Shown: one piece after another, positions 18,387 to 28,008 of the stretch
Numbering within the stretch: position 1 is the first letter of the stretch
Layout: each line of letters starts with the position of its first letter
DNA from: Geobacter sp.
GTDB lineage: Bacteria > Desulfobacterota > Desulfuromonadia > Geobacterales > Pseudopelobacteraceae
Direction: 5' to 3'
Assembly: GCA_009684515.1 (NCBI GenBank)
Contig: WKKS01000001.1
Coordinates: 1 to 64,000 of the forward strand
Length of the DNA stretch: 64,000 nucleotides
Program-made: the position numbers and the translations under genes
Notes under the pieces: model-generated
Database searches by the model: none
What the model was told of the DNA's origin: nothing
What the model saw: the letters and a program-made list of their open reading frames with translations, nothing else

Positions 18387-19076
18387 TTAACCTTTCAGAA
18401 TGCCGAAAAAAACTGTCAGCGGAATGATAACATAGCCGGCGAACAGAACGAGTGCGACCAGACTGCCGAGTTTGACAATAATCGGCTGGCTTTTGTCGCA
18501 GCTCCATCCCATTGTCTGGAAAAAGCTCTGAATACCGTGGGAGAGATGCAGGAACAGAACAACCATTCCACCCGCATATATGAACGACACAAAAAAGTTC
18601 TTAAAGCCAGCGACAACCATCCCGAGGACATTAGGAACCATCTGGTCATGTAGCGGAACAAGGTTTTTAAGGGCTGCAGTTTCCGGGCTGATTACCTGGA
18701 AGGTGAAGTGCAGCAGATGGTAAACAAGAAAAAGACCTATCAGGCAGCCTGTCCAGATCATATTTTCACTGGCAAAAGTTGCCTTCTGAGCTGCCTTAAC
18801 AGCATATTGCTGTGGGCGACCGCCACGGTTTTCCATGGTCAGTTGAATGCCAAACCAGATGTGGATGCAGACCATGGCCAACAGCGCCAGGCGAAAGCCA
18901 ATGATAATTGGCAAAGGCAGGCTGTGGAGATGTTCGGCATAAGCGTTGATACCGCCGTTAAGCCATCCGAAGATGGAACTGTTGCCGAGCAGATGGATGA
19001 CAGCGAACAGAACCATTGCCTGGCCTGTGATCGCCATAACGATCTTTCTGCCGATTGAAGACGTGAGCAGTTGCAT
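18387..19076 (-). CDS. frdC: Fumarate reductase/succinate dehydrogenase cytochrome b subunit
   Basis: The 229-residue protein has five hydrophobic helices with histidines placed as expected for a diheme b558-type anchor ([39 protein letters not shown]). It belongs to the B-type family in which one polypeptide carries both hemes (Wolinella FrdC, Bacillus SdhC). It anchors FrdAB and exchanges electrons with menaquinol. It is the first gene of the operon, with AGGAAGGAAT upstream as ribosome site. Confidence 0.93.
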   Translation of the reverse strand: MQLLTSSIGRKIVMAITGQAMVLFAVIHLLGNSSIFGWLNGGINAYAEHLHSLPLPIIIGFRLALLAMVCIHIWFGIQLTMENRGGRPQQYAVKAAQKATFASENMIWTGCLIGLFLVYHLLHFTFQVISPETAALKNLVPLHDQMVPNVLGMVVAGFKNFFVSFIYAGGMVVLFLHLSHGIQSFFQTMGWSCDKSQPIIVKLGSLVALVLFAGYVIIPLTVFFGILKG

Positions 19077-19267
19077 AGCATTCCTTCCTTTTAAAGATTT
19101 GATACTGCGGGATTAAATAAATCTGAGCTGAGGAGTCTAATAGCTTCGAGAAGGACCACGCCAGAGAAATCTGGAGAAAACCACCATTCCAACCTCCTTT
19201 TCTAAAGTATTTGGTGCGGACTTCGAAACCTTAGCTCTTATCAAACTCCCGATATTTTATGACGCGC

Positions 19268-19296
19268 ATACTAGCCACCGTTATAAAAAATTGCAA
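19268..19296 (-). promoter_or_regulatory. Candidate promoter of frdCAB in the frd-tgt intergenic region
   Basis: On the minus strand TTGCAA (19291-19296) is followed after 17 nt by TAGTAT (19268-19273), about 190 nt upstream of frdC. TTGCAA is palindromic, so a divergent promoter towards tgt could share it, but the plus-strand -10 (GATACA) is poor. The rest of 19077-19420 holds no gene that I can support. Confidence 0.4.
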
Positions 19297-19420
19297 CTAT
19301 TTTATGTATACAGGATACAATTTTAACCGGCCTGCATCAAGCTTCTGCGCGCGATTGCAATTGATGCGTAATTCATGTTACTAACAGTCATATTGATTTA
19401 CTTTCGGAGCGACAAACAAA

Positions 19421-20536
19421 ATGGAATTCAAGTTACTTAAAAAAGACCAACATAGCGCGGCCAGACTTGGCATCGTCAGCACATCCAGAGGTGATATTCA
19501 GACACCGATTTTTATGCCGGTCGCAACACATGGTGCCATGAAACCACTTACACCCGCCCAGATAACTGAAACCGGGGCACAAATCATTCTTTCCAACACA
19601 TATCACCTGCATCTGCAACCTGGAGAAGGATTAGTAAAAAAAGCTGGTGGCCTGCATAAATTCATGGCGTGGGATAAACCGATACTGACCGACTCTGGCG
19701 GCTTTCAGGTTTTTTCACTTCCTAATAAACGCATCACCGAAAATGGTGTTTTTTTCAAACATGAGATCAGCGGCGAAGAGATCTATCTTGATCCGGCCAG
19801 CGCCACCAGAATTCAGCAAGACCTTGGTGCTGATATTATAATGGCCTTTGATGAGTGCATACCTTACCCGTGTGACAAAACCTATGCAGAACAATCCACA
19901 AAAAAAACAATACGTTGGCTAAAGGAATGTCAGAACGCAATGACTGGCAATAGCCAGGCATTGTTTGGCATAGTTCAGGGTAGTGTTTATGAAGATCTGC
20001 GTGCGATGTGTGCGAAAGAGATGTGCAAACTGGATCTGCCAGGCTATGCGATCGGCGGAGTCAGCGTCGGAGAAGGATTGGAACTGCTTAAAAAAATTGT
20101 CGGTTTTACAACACCACACTTGCCGGAACACAAACCGCGCTATCTTATGGGGGTTGGGCTGCCAGAGGATATCTTGGAAAGTGTTGAAAGAGGCATCGAC
20201 ATGTTTGACTGCGTCATTCCGACACGTTACGCCCGCAGCGCAACGCTTTTTACCCGTCGCGGCAAAATCCGCATGACCAATAAAAACTATAAGCGCGATT
20301 TCTTTCCAATCGATCCCAGTTGTAATTGCTACACCTGCCAAAACTTCAGCCGGGCCTACATACATCATCTTTTCGTGTCAAACGAGGTGTTGTCAGCGGT
20401 ATTGTCAGCCATACACAACGTCCATTTCTATCTGACGATGATGTTTGAAATACGCCAGGCAATCGGGGACGGAAGGTTTATGGATTACAAGGTGAAATTC
20501 ATGGCAGAATACCAGCAGGGAGATAAAAGAAAATAA
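19421..20536 (+). CDS. tgt: Queuine tRNA-ribosyltransferase (tRNA-guanine transglycosylase)
   Basis: At 371 residues it has the normal Tgt length. Catalytic elements are visible: LTDSGGFQVFSL (first Asp), GIVQGSVYEDLR, IGGVSVGEG, and MFDCVIPTR with the nucleophile Asp. The zinc site is CNCYTCQNFSRAYIHHL (three Cys and a His). The enzyme swaps guanine 34 for preQ1 in GU(N) tRNAs. It has its own upstream region facing frd. The next gene is convergent, with no obvious terminator between them. Confidence 0.97.
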   Translation: MEFKLLKKDQHSAARLGIVSTSRGDIQTPIFMPVATHGAMKPLTPAQITETGAQIILSNTYHLHLQPGEGLVKKAGGLHKFMAWDKPILTDSGGFQVFSLPNKRITENGVFFKHEISGEEIYLDPASATRIQQDLGADIIMAFDECIPYPCDKTYAEQSTKKTIRWLKECQNAMTGNSQALFGIVQGSVYEDLRAMCAKEMCKLDLPGYAIGGVSVGEGLELLKKIVGFTTPHLPEHKPRYLMGVGLPEDILESVERGIDMFDCVIPTRYARSATLFTRRGKIRMTNKNYKRDFFPIDPSCNCYTCQNFSRAYIHHLFVSNEVLSAVLSAIHNVHFYLTMMFEIRQAIGDGRFMDYKVKFMAEYQQGDKRK

Positions 20537-20559
20537 GCTGTTGTTACAACTACGCTAGT

Positions 20560-21087
20560 TTACCTTCTGATTTTTTGCTCTAGTTCCAGGTCCAGGTTTT
20601 TCAGTCGTTCAAGACTCTGGCGAAGCTCTTTGTTGTCGCGACCGAGTGACAGATTTTGTGTCTTCAGATTTCTGAGTTCTCGAGTTCGCGCCCGCAAGGC
20701 TATATTTTCCTTGACATATGACACTAAAGGGGCCGCCTGCCGAGACCAGATGCTTTTGGGGTACTTGCTGAGCAGAGTGTCAAAAAGTTCTGTAGCTCGT
20801 CGTTCGCCCCTGCCATCTTCATCCCTGAGGGTCAGTAATGCCAACCTGAACAGAGCCTCATCAGTCACGCCGGTAGTAGCTGATTCCTCAACAACTCGTC
20901 CCAGCAGGTCTCGAGCCACGGCCTCGTTGCCATTTCGCAAATAATGTAACGCAGCGGCAAAATCGCGTTCTGAGCCGGATATTTTCTTGTTCAATGGCGG
21001 AACGGTACTGACAAGACCGCCACATCCAGAACTCAGCGCCATAAACGCAAACAGCATAAATCCCGCACAGTATTGTTTAGGCTTCAT
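20560..21087 (-). CDS. Lipoprotein with helical repeats and C-terminal coiled coil
   Basis: The 175-residue precursor has a lipobox (LSSGC, Cys22) and so should be membrane-anchored. Residues about 40-115 form paired helices resembling TPR units (AALHYLRNGNEAVARDLLGRVV, ATELFDTLLSKYP). Residues about 125-175 form a charged coiled coil with leucine heptads (LRNLKTQNLSLGRDNKELRQSLERL). The gene overlaps the end of the GGDEF gene by 11 nt, so the two are translationally coupled and probably act together at the envelope. Exact function is unknown; it recalls YbgF/CpoB or QseG-like lipoproteins in build only. Confidence 0.7.
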   Translation of the reverse strand: MKPKQYCAGFMLFAFMALSSGCGGLVSTVPPLNKKISGSERDFAAALHYLRNGNEAVARDLLGRVVEESATTGVTDEALFRLALLTLRDEDGRGERRATELFDTLLSKYPKSIWSRQAAPLVSYVKENIALRARTRELRNLKTQNLSLGRDNKELRQSLERLKNLDLELEQKIRR

Positions 21088-22393
21088 TTTTAACCGCCTC
21101 TCTTACTATCACATAATTGCTTCCGACCGATTCTTTGACACGATCCTTGACCTCAGCAGCGGCGGTGGCAATCTCGGCAGCAGTGGCATAATCGCCCGGC
21201 TCGCACAGCAAAGCGGCTATAGATATGGAGATCAGCGGAAACGTGCGTTGCACACCATAACGATCAACTCCTTCAATCGCGCCGGCAAGCCGGTCTTCCT
21301 CTGAATAGTAGGATGGTATCAGCGCATCGACGCTGTTTATGATTGCTTTACAGGCCGACTCTGCTCTCTCGGCATTAATAACCACCACAAAGTCATCACC
21401 GCCAATATGACCAATAAAGGCGTCTGGATTACCCAATCCTTTTACACTCTCATAAATAACTTTGCCGACCTCTTTCAAAACCTCACTGGCCTTTATGTAT
21501 CCATAGCGATCGTTATATGATTTGAAATTATCCAAGTCCAGATAACACATGGCGAAGGTTATCTTATCGCGCAAATGCCTGTTAATGACACGTTCAATTG
21601 CAATATTACCCGGCAAACGAGTCAGCGGACTGGCATCCAGGCTTAGTTGTTCAAGTTCTTTAAGTCTGACGGCCATCGTCCTGAAGTCCTGTGATAAAGC
21701 TCCGATTTCGTCTCCGGAAGGAATGCTCGGGTCATGGTCAAAATCGCCCGATGCAATTCTGTGGGTGGCATGCTGTAACTTACCGATGGATGTGGCAAAG
21801 GAATAGACCATCCATCCCGCGATCATTGAGGAGAACAACACGCCGGCCAGAGCCAGACCGAGCGACCAGGCTACCGTGTGTTCTTCCTGCTCGTCAGAAA
21901 TAGCCAATTTATTCGACAGGTTTTTACGCTGATTCTCGCTGATTACATCAACAGCTGTGAGAATTGAATCAATGTTTTTTTTAAGTTCGACATAATCAAC
22001 CCGGTCACCTGAAAAGAGACGTTCCGCCTGCAACGAATAATGATCATAACTGTCAGCTAATGCAGTTACAGAGGGACTGTTATGAACAGCTTTAAGATTT
22101 CTTATTTCTTGGCGAAAATCATCCGAATTTTGATCGTGTAATGCTTTGTATTCGGGCTCTTTCAGTATCCTGTATTTTCCAACCAGACGTTCCTGCGCAA
22201 CCATAAGCTCACGAAGCCGGATAGGAATTGTAGCGCCCTTAAGATCCTTACCCGCAATTTCCTGTTCCATTTTGTGCATTGTCCCAAGTCCGGAAATGGC
22301 ATACAGGAGCCCTCCAATCAGACACAAACCGGAAAGTGCAAAACTGATGATCATTTTTTGAACCAAGGTAAGGCGAAGCGACCACAGGGCCAT
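21077..22393 (-). CDS. HAMP-GGDEF diguanylate cyclase-like sensor
   Basis: 438 residues. A first membrane helix (about 15-35), a helical periplasmic sensor of about 150 residues, and a second helix (about 178-200) lead into a HAMP domain (about 200-255). A GGDEF domain starts near 265 (CYLDLDNFKSYND). The signature reads GGDDF instead of GG(D/E)EF; the E to D change at the fourth place can reduce or alter activity, so catalysis is uncertain. No EAL domain follows. It probably reads an envelope signal and changes c-di-GMP level. It is coupled to the downstream lipoprotein gene. Confidence 0.85.
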   Translation of the reverse strand: MALWSLRLTLVQKMIISFALSGLCLIGGLLYAISGLGTMHKMEQEIAGKDLKGATIPIRLRELMVAQERLVGKYRILKEPEYKALHDQNSDDFRQEIRNLKAVHNSPSVTALADSYDHYSLQAERLFSGDRVDYVELKKNIDSILTAVDVISENQRKNLSNKLAISDEQEEHTVAWSLGLALAGVLFSSMIAGWMVYSFATSIGKLQHATHRIASGDFDHDPSIPSGDEIGALSQDFRTMAVRLKELEQLSLDASPLTRLPGNIAIERVINRHLRDKITFAMCYLDLDNFKSYNDRYGYIKASEVLKEVGKVIYESVKGLGNPDAFIGHIGGDDFVVVINAERAESACKAIINSVDALIPSYYSEEDRLAGAIEGVDRYGVQRTFPLISISIAALLCEPGDYATAAEIATAAAEVKDRVKESVGSNYVIVREAVKNEA

Positions 22394-22560
22394 ATCATCT
22401 CTCCAAACAGTCTTGTCTCAATCAATCGGGTCATGGTATTACAGGCGCTTGTCAAATGCAACTGACAGAACGGCAATGCACCCTATATTATTGCAATAGC
22501 AGCAGTACAGCTGTTATACAATTTACCCGTTGATTACAAAACTGAAAGAACTCTTATAGC

Positions 22561-23328
22561 ATGGTTTCCAAATTACGTGGATATGCGTTATCTAAGTCAC
22601 TAAGAGCATTGGCAATTACTGCCCATATCTGCTGTTTTTCCGCGTCAACTGGTCTACTGACACCGGGGGTTGCATATTGTGGAAAAGTGCAAAATTTTGA
22701 CCTGAATATAAATGAATTGAGGAGCAAGACGACTCCGGTTACCTCGGAATCAAGCGGCAACAAAACGACTCAAAAAAAACGCCATGTAGCAAAACCTGAA
22801 GCACCTGAGACAACATCGTCAACAGTGACAGTTCCGTCGCGGGAAAAATTATTGTTGCTGAAATCATTGCCATCACCGGGTTCAATACCAACTCCCTTGC
22901 CATCCTCAACCATCACACTGCAAAATTCGACTCCACCGTGCGAATTGGTTCCAAAGTTACTGACAATGAGACCCTTTCTCAAGAGCATATCAACCGCAGA
23001 GGCACTTCATGGCGTTCCCTTATCCGCTCCATATGCTGTTAAAGGCAACGCAGTACTTGCTGTAATTGCATGCGGCCTGGCTGAAGCCGAAGAAATTACT
23101 TTTACCAGACTACTTGCCGCACACGGCACCAGACTGATAAATATCGTTGGTAACGATTCCCCTGAGGCTGTTGTTAATAAGGTTATTGGCACTCTTGATT
23201 TTTCATCTCAAACGTTGAGGACAACTCCTGAAAATGTGCGAATGATTTATATTTTCCCCGCACAAGATGCAAAGGAAAGTGGCATTTTTGTGTCACTTAA
23301 AAAGGAAACCGCGGACATAATCAAGTAA
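22561..23328 (+). CDS. Secreted protein of unknown function
   Basis: 255 residues that I do not recognise. A positively charged N terminus and a hydrophobic stretch (about 15-38) look like a signal peptide. Residues about 55-115 are rich in Ser, Thr and Pro and probably disordered. The C-terminal half (about 130-255) looks folded, with alternating helices and strands (AVLAVIACGLAEAEEITFTRLLAAHGTR). It is divergent from the GGDEF gene across about 170 bp and stands alone. No catalytic motif is visible. The long frame with sensible composition makes it likely real. Confidence 0.5.
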   Translation: MVSKLRGYALSKSLRALAITAHICCFSASTGLLTPGVAYCGKVQNFDLNINELRSKTTPVTSESSGNKTTQKKRHVAKPEAPETTSSTVTVPSREKLLLLKSLPSPGSIPTPLPSSTITLQNSTPPCELVPKLLTMRPFLKSISTAEALHGVPLSAPYAVKGNAVLAVIACGLAEAEEITFTRLLAAHGTRLINIVGNDSPEAVVNKVIGTLDFSSQTLRTTPENVRMIYIFPAQDAKESGIFVSLKKETADIIK

Positions 23329-23495
23329 CCATTTGACCAAAGCATCAACCAGGCATTTATAAATTTTGAATTGTTCATGTAAAAATGATAAGGTGCCGTA
23401 CGGTTCAATTTACGGAGGATATCTAAAATCAGAGCCTTTCGCTTCCAACTCTTGATATTTATTCGGTACCGACTTACAACTAATGAGGATAATGC

Positions 23496-23702
23496 ATGGC
23501 TGGCTATGAACAGACTTTTTTGGAGCAGATAACCAATATTCAGGGGGTTGACTTTTCTACCTGGGCCGGTTGGGAACAACTTATGTCCTGGACAAAGCGC
23601 CAACCCTGGGCAAAGGATTTTTTGGGAAATGACAAGATTCCATCACGGTTCCTGCACCCTACAACTCTGGCAGAAGAACTTACCAAATACTTAGGCGGCT
23701 GA
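23496..23702 (+). CDS. Small hypothetical protein, 68 residues
   Basis: The frame starts at ATG 23496 with GAGG 7 nt upstream (a good ribosome site) and encodes a soluble, tryptophan-rich peptide (three Trp in WAGWEQLMSW, one more in QPWAKDF). No signal peptide or metal motif is seen. It lies on the plus strand between an unknown secreted protein and the hydrogenase protease. The composition is protein-like and no competing frame exists, so I treat it as a real gene of unknown role. Confidence 0.55.
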   Translation: MAGYEQTFLEQITNIQGVDFSTWAGWEQLMSWTKRQPWAKDFLGNDKIPSRFLHPTTLAEELTKYLGG

Positions 23703-23775
23703 AGAGCCGGTTTCAATAATTATCCATACTTCAAAGGCGCCACTCCGACTATCAAGCTCCATATACTTCCTGATT

Positions 23776-24270
23776 CTATTTAGGTATGACCCCAAACCTT
23801 TCCAGCTCTGACAATACTTTGCCAACCATTTCATCAAGCTTTGCTTCAACTTCACAGCTCATATCAGTTCCCATCTCAATCGACCCTGGCTGCACTCCAA
23901 TCATAACCATCTCTCGTGGTGAATGCCCCATTAATTCCGAAACAGCCAGCAAATCCTTCAGCCCCATCTGGTGTGGAGACAGCTTGGTTTCAAGCGCTAT
24001 CGGCAATTCTTCGCCAGTCAATCGCACAAGAGTTCCCGGTTTTTCTCCGGTTTCAACAGCATCTACCAATATCAGATGAGTTATATTTTCCAGCATCGGA
24101 AGCAGATCCAATCCCAGTGTTCCGCCATCCACGAGATTTACTGTTTCAGGAAACCGGTACATGCGCTGCATCTCATGAATGACATGCACACCGATTCCAT
24201 CGTCGCTCATAACCAGATTACCGATCCCGAGCACTAACACCGCCGGTTTGACAAGAACATCCGAAATCAT
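23776..24270 (-). CDS. hyaP: Hydrogenase maturation protease (HyaD/HybD family)
   Basis: The start is ATG 24270 with GGGAG 5 nt upstream; the longer frame would run through the preceding terminator hairpin. The 164-residue protein begins with the family motif LGIGNLVMSDDGIG (metal-binding Asp23/24) and has DGGTLGLDLLP and LVDAVETG, all typical of the endopeptidases that bind nickel in the immature large subunit and trim its C terminus. The partner large subunit with its 15-residue tail lies upstream. The order small-large-cytochrome b-protease matches hyaSLBP of G. sulfurreducens, used here for the name. Confidence 0.9.
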   Translation of the reverse strand: MISDVLVKPAVLVLGIGNLVMSDDGIGVHVIHEMQRMYRFPETVNLVDGGTLGLDLLPMLENITHLILVDAVETGEKPGTLVRLTGEELPIALETKLSPHQMGLKDLLAVSELMGHSPREMVMIGVQPGSIEMGTDMSCEVEAKLDEMVGKVLSELERFGVIPK

Positions 24271-24295
24271 ATTTTCTCCCTTGGTTGCGCCTGAC

Positions 24296-24327
24296 AAAAA
24301 AACGGGGCGCACCGTTAAGCGCGCCCC
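24296..24327 (-). terminator. Hairpin terminator inside the hydrogenase operon
   Basis: A 7-bp GC-only stem (GGGGCGC at 24304-24310 with 24321-24327) and a 10-nt loop are followed on the minus strand by seven T (24296-24302). It lies between the cytochrome b and protease genes, so it would lower protease mRNA relative to the structural genes. Confidence 0.75.
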
Positions 24328-24354
24328 ACTCCACATGAGTCATCAGAATTACGC

Positions 24355-25020
24355 TTATTCTTCTTTCTTGATCGTAAACTTATAACCACTGAACATACTT
24401 GATATCTCGCCGCCATGCTCCTTAATATCCATCAACCAGGCGCTGTAGATGTGGTTAACTACAAAACCGAAAATAAACCACATGCTGATATGGTGTGTTA
24501 AACGCATCCCCTGATCACTAAACAATGCATACATGAATCCCAGGGCCTTGTGCATCGCACCTTGCGGTGCATGTTGCGCGTAAAGTGCAAAACCGGTCAG
24601 AATCATAACGGAATAGATACCAAAAAGACAGACATAGGCTGCAGTTGCCAATGGGTTATGACCGACAGTTTCGGGAACTTGCTTATCGATCAACATGTAA
24701 TAGCGCAGCATCTTGACTGTTTTTTTCCGCCCGGCGTCTGTCATCAGCGGAAAGAACTCACGCCAACCCGAATATTTATTTCCGGTGAACGCCCATATAA
24801 AACGAGATATGACACTGATTGCAAAGAGATAGGCCGCCGTGAAGTGTACGAAGCGTATCCAACCCATCGTAAAGTCGGAGGCAGAACTCCCAAAGGAAAA
24901 AGGTGTGCCGATAAAGAATCCGGTGACCGACAACATTACAATGCAGACCATGTTGACCCAATGGCACCATCTGACCGGCAGTTCCCATATATAACTCTTA
25001 AACTTGGGCTGATTAGGCAT
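24355..25020 (-). CDS. hyaB: Ni,Fe-hydrogenase b-type cytochrome subunit
   Basis: The 221-residue membrane protein has four to five hydrophobic segments and the family start YIWELPVRWCHWVNMVCIV, with a heme-ligand His. Further histidines stand in FVHFTAAYLF and LTHHISMWFIF. It takes electrons from the small subunit to menaquinone. It follows the large-subunit gene by 14 nt. The symbol follows the Geobacter hyaSLBP scheme, in which B is the cytochrome, not the E. coli scheme. Confidence 0.9.
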   Translation of the reverse strand: MPNQPKFKSYIWELPVRWCHWVNMVCIVMLSVTGFFIGTPFSFGSSASDFTMGWIRFVHFTAAYLFAISVISRFIWAFTGNKYSGWREFFPLMTDAGRKKTVKMLRYYMLIDKQVPETVGHNPLATAAYVCLFGIYSVMILTGFALYAQHAPQGAMHKALGFMYALFSDQGMRLTHHISMWFIFGFVVNHIYSAWLMDIKEHGGEISSMFSGYKFTIKKEE

Positions 25021-25034
25021 ATGGCTACCCCTTT

Positions 25035-26732
25035 CTAAGACACTTTGATCTTGACCATTTCATTACCGTTTGCATCCAGAACGTGGACAGCGCAGGCCAG
25101 ACATGGATCAAAGGAGTGGATCGTACGCAGAATTTCCAAAGGTTTATTGGGGTCGGCCATCGGAGTGCCAACCAAAGCCGCTTCGTATGGACCACGCTGC
25201 CCCTTGGCATCTCGCGGCGAAGCATTCCAGGTCGACGGAACTACAGCTTGATAATTGAAGATCTTCTGGTCCTTGATCTTGATCCAGTGACCGAGACCAC
25301 CTCGCGGTGCTTCGTGCATACCGTAGCCACTGGCCTCCAGCGGCCATGTAGCAGGATCCCATTTTTCATTGGCGTGGATGCGATAATCACCCTTTGAAAT
25401 GTTATTGATCAACTCATCCAAAAACAGTGGTGTCTGACGCGCATTCAGCAAACAATCGATTCCACGCGCTGCGGTACGACCCAATGTTGAAAACAGCGCC
25501 GCTGGACCGACTCCAAGCTTATTCAGCACCAGATCTACAACCGCTTTGGTTTCCTTGTGGCCGGAAGCATAGGCCACCAATACGCGGGCCAGCGGACCGA
25601 CCTCCATCGGTTTTTCATCATAGCGGGGCGATTTTACAAAAGAGTATTTGGCATCAGTATCAAGATGCTCATAGGGTGGCTTTGGTCCGGTATAACGCAC
25701 CTCTGTTTCACCATCATAGGGATGCAGACCTTTTCCGGGGCCAGCGGAGTTTTCAAACCAGGAGTGATCGACATATTCGGCAATCTTGCCTTGATCAACG
25801 GCCAGAACTTTGCTGAGGTCCTTTCCAAGTATGGCGCCGGAAGGAAACCACATATTTCCATTGGCGTCAGGAAATTCCCCATAACACATATAGTTACCGA
25901 CTCCACCGCCAATTGATGCCCACTCTTTGTAAAATGAGGCGACCGCCAGCAAATCGGGGATGTATACCTTCTCGACAAACTCCTGCGCTTTTTTCAACAG
26001 CCGCTTGACCTCAATAAGTTTTTCAGCATTGAGGGCATTTTGAGAATCAGGATCGATCGGGATCGACATCCCCCCGACAAGGAAGGTCTGTGGGTGCGGG
26101 TTTTTACTACCCAAAATGGCATGGATTTTTATGACATCTTTCTGCCACTCCAAAGCTTCCAGATAATGGGCCGTCGCCATCAGATTTGCTTCAGGCGGCA
26201 ACTGATACGCCGGATGCCCCCAGTAAGCGTTTGCAAAAGGTCCGAGTCGCCCGGAGGCGACAAAAGCCTTGACCTTATCCTGCACCGCCTTGAAATAGGT
26301 GGCTGAGTTGTTTGGCCAGTCGGAAATGGATGCGGCCAGAGCGGCCGTTTTAACCGGATCAGCCTTAAGTCCGGAGGTAATATCAACCCAGTCCAGAGCG
26401 TGCAGATGGTAAAAGTGTATGACGTGATCCTGCACGTTCTGGGTGCCTATGATGATGTTGCGGATCAGTTCGGCGTTGGGAGGTATTTTAATCTTGAGGG
26501 CATTTTCAACGGCGCGGATCGAAGCGATGGAGTGAACCGTGGTGCAAACGCCGCAGAAACGCTGTGTCCAGAACCAGGCATCACGCGGGTCGCGTCCCTT
26601 GAGAATTTTCTCAATGCCGCGAAACATGGTTGCGGAACTCCATGCATCAATGATTTTGCCGCCGCTGACTTCGGCCTCGATACGAAGATGTCCTTCAATT
26701 CTGGTAATCGGGTCGACAACTATCTTGGCCAT
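25035..26732 (-). CDS. hyaL: [NiFe]-hydrogenase large subunit
   Basis: 565 residues with both cysteine pairs that bind the Ni-Fe site: RFCGVCTTVH near residue 62 and DPCLACAVH near the C terminus. After the last His there are 15 residues (VLDANGNEMVKIKVS) that would be removed by the maturation protease encoded downstream. It belongs to the group 1 membrane-bound uptake type by its neighbours (Tat-targeted small subunit, b cytochrome). The start is 2 nt after the small-subunit stop. Confidence 0.96.
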   Translation of the reverse strand: MAKIVVDPITRIEGHLRIEAEVSGGKIIDAWSSATMFRGIEKILKGRDPRDAWFWTQRFCGVCTTVHSIASIRAVENALKIKIPPNAELIRNIIIGTQNVQDHVIHFYHLHALDWVDITSGLKADPVKTAALAASISDWPNNSATYFKAVQDKVKAFVASGRLGPFANAYWGHPAYQLPPEANLMATAHYLEALEWQKDVIKIHAILGSKNPHPQTFLVGGMSIPIDPDSQNALNAEKLIEVKRLLKKAQEFVEKVYIPDLLAVASFYKEWASIGGGVGNYMCYGEFPDANGNMWFPSGAILGKDLSKVLAVDQGKIAEYVDHSWFENSAGPGKGLHPYDGETEVRYTGPKPPYEHLDTDAKYSFVKSPRYDEKPMEVGPLARVLVAYASGHKETKAVVDLVLNKLGVGPAALFSTLGRTAARGIDCLLNARQTPLFLDELINNISKGDYRIHANEKWDPATWPLEASGYGMHEAPRGGLGHWIKIKDQKIFNYQAVVPSTWNASPRDAKGQRGPYEAALVGTPMADPNKPLEILRTIHSFDPCLACAVHVLDANGNEMVKIKVS

Positions 26733-26734
26733 AT

Positions 26735-27874
26735 TTACCCCTCCTTGGTTTCTTCAGCAGGTTCTTTATCCTTGCGGAGCGCATTCAGAACACCATGAAC
26801 CGCAAAGGCCGCTCCGGCGCCGGCTACAAGACCAAGTCCGATCTTGTCGGCTGTATGTTCGATACCAAAACCGGGTACATTTGGCAGGCGCTTGTACATG
26901 GGTGACATGGTATCCCAGAACTGCGGCTCCGAACATCCGGCGCAGGGGTGCCCGGATGCGATTGGCCAACTAGTTTTTTCGTTGTAGCGCTGGCTGGGAC
27001 AATTATGGAATGTGGCCGGCCCCTTGCATCCCATCTTGTAGAGACAGTGACCCTTTCGATGGGCATCATCACCCCAATGTTCCACATACTGCCCGGCATC
27101 AAAGTGCGGACGTCGTTCACAATTATCGTGAATGCGTTTGCCGTAAGCAAACAGTGGCCGTCCGTGGCTATCCAGAGCAGGTATTTTTCCAAACACCAGA
27201 TAATGTACGATGGTGGCGGTCAGATTATCGGCATTGACGGGACAGCCGGGCAGATTGATGACTGTAGCGCCAGGGACGGCGTCCTTGACACCAACGGCAC
27301 CGGTCGGGTTTGGAACAGCGGCAGCGATTCCGCCGTATGAAGCGCAGGTACCGACCGCAATGGTTGCCACAGCACCTCCGCAGACCTGACGGGCGCGTTC
27401 CAGATGGGTCTTTCCGCCGGTAGTGCCGTAGACTCCGCCGTCCTTCATGGAGATGGAACCTTCAATAACGCAGATATATTTGCCTTTATAATCGGCAATG
27501 GTTTTGTCCAGGGCACCCTCAGCCTGATGACCGGCCGCCGCCATGATTGTTTCGTGATAATCGACGGAAAGAATATCCAGGATAATCTCAGCAACAGTCG
27601 GATTGGCGGACCTGAGCAGAGCCTCAGTGTCACCGGTACAACTCTGCATCTCCAGCCAAACCAGGGTCGGCCGCTTCACTTCGTCCAACGCCTGAGCCAC
27701 TCTTGGGGCAAATGAAGCTGGCAAAGCCATGGCGGTCGTCATCACGGAACAGAATTTGAGAAAATCACGGCGCGAGACGCCGCGTTCCTTCAAAATCTCG
27801 CCGATCGAACAATCATGCTTCAACAGATCCTGTTTCACATCATTACCCTCGTCACCATTAACTTTATTACCCAT
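26735..27874 (-). CDS. hyaS: [NiFe]-hydrogenase small subunit, Tat-exported
   Basis: I use ATG 27874 with a perfect AGGAGG 6 nt upstream; the frame upstream to 27916 lacks a site. The 379-residue precursor has an unusually long N-region before the twin-arginine motif SRRDFLKF (about residue 35). The mature part carries the proximal-cluster motif WLEMQSCTGDTEALLRS and further cysteines (GTCASYGG, LPGCPVNADN, HDNCERR, CAGCSEPQFWD). A C-terminal hydrophobic helix (about 340-362) anchors it to the membrane. The folded small/large heterodimer would cross via Tat and act in the periplasm as an uptake hydrogenase. Confidence 0.96.
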   Translation of the reverse strand: MGNKVNGDEGNDVKQDLLKHDCSIGEILKERGVSRRDFLKFCSVMTTAMALPASFAPRVAQALDEVKRPTLVWLEMQSCTGDTEALLRSANPTVAEIILDILSVDYHETIMAAAGHQAEGALDKTIADYKGKYICVIEGSISMKDGGVYGTTGGKTHLERARQVCGGAVATIAVGTCASYGGIAAAVPNPTGAVGVKDAVPGATVINLPGCPVNADNLTATIVHYLVFGKIPALDSHGRPLFAYGKRIHDNCERRPHFDAGQYVEHWGDDAHRKGHCLYKMGCKGPATFHNCPSQRYNEKTSWPIASGHPCAGCSEPQFWDTMSPMYKRLPNVPGFGIEHTADKIGLGLVAGAGAAFAVHGVLNALRKDKEPAEETKEG

Positions 27875-27947
27875 TTGAAACCTCCTGATCTGGAGTTTGT
27901 ACAAAGTATCAATCATTTAAAACTAACATACCTACGCATTAGCGCAG

Positions 27948-27975
27948 ACTATAATAAACTACGGTTATATTGCAA
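27948..27975 (-). promoter_or_regulatory. Candidate promoter of the hydrogenase operon
   Basis: The minus strand has TTGCAA (27970-27975), a 16-nt spacer, and TATAGT (27948-27953), about 75 nt before the small-subunit start. The match is fair. No sigma-54 motif was found here. Confidence 0.4.
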
Positions 27976-28008
27976 GATTTATTTTATAAAGAATAAGCCC
28001 GTAAAATC

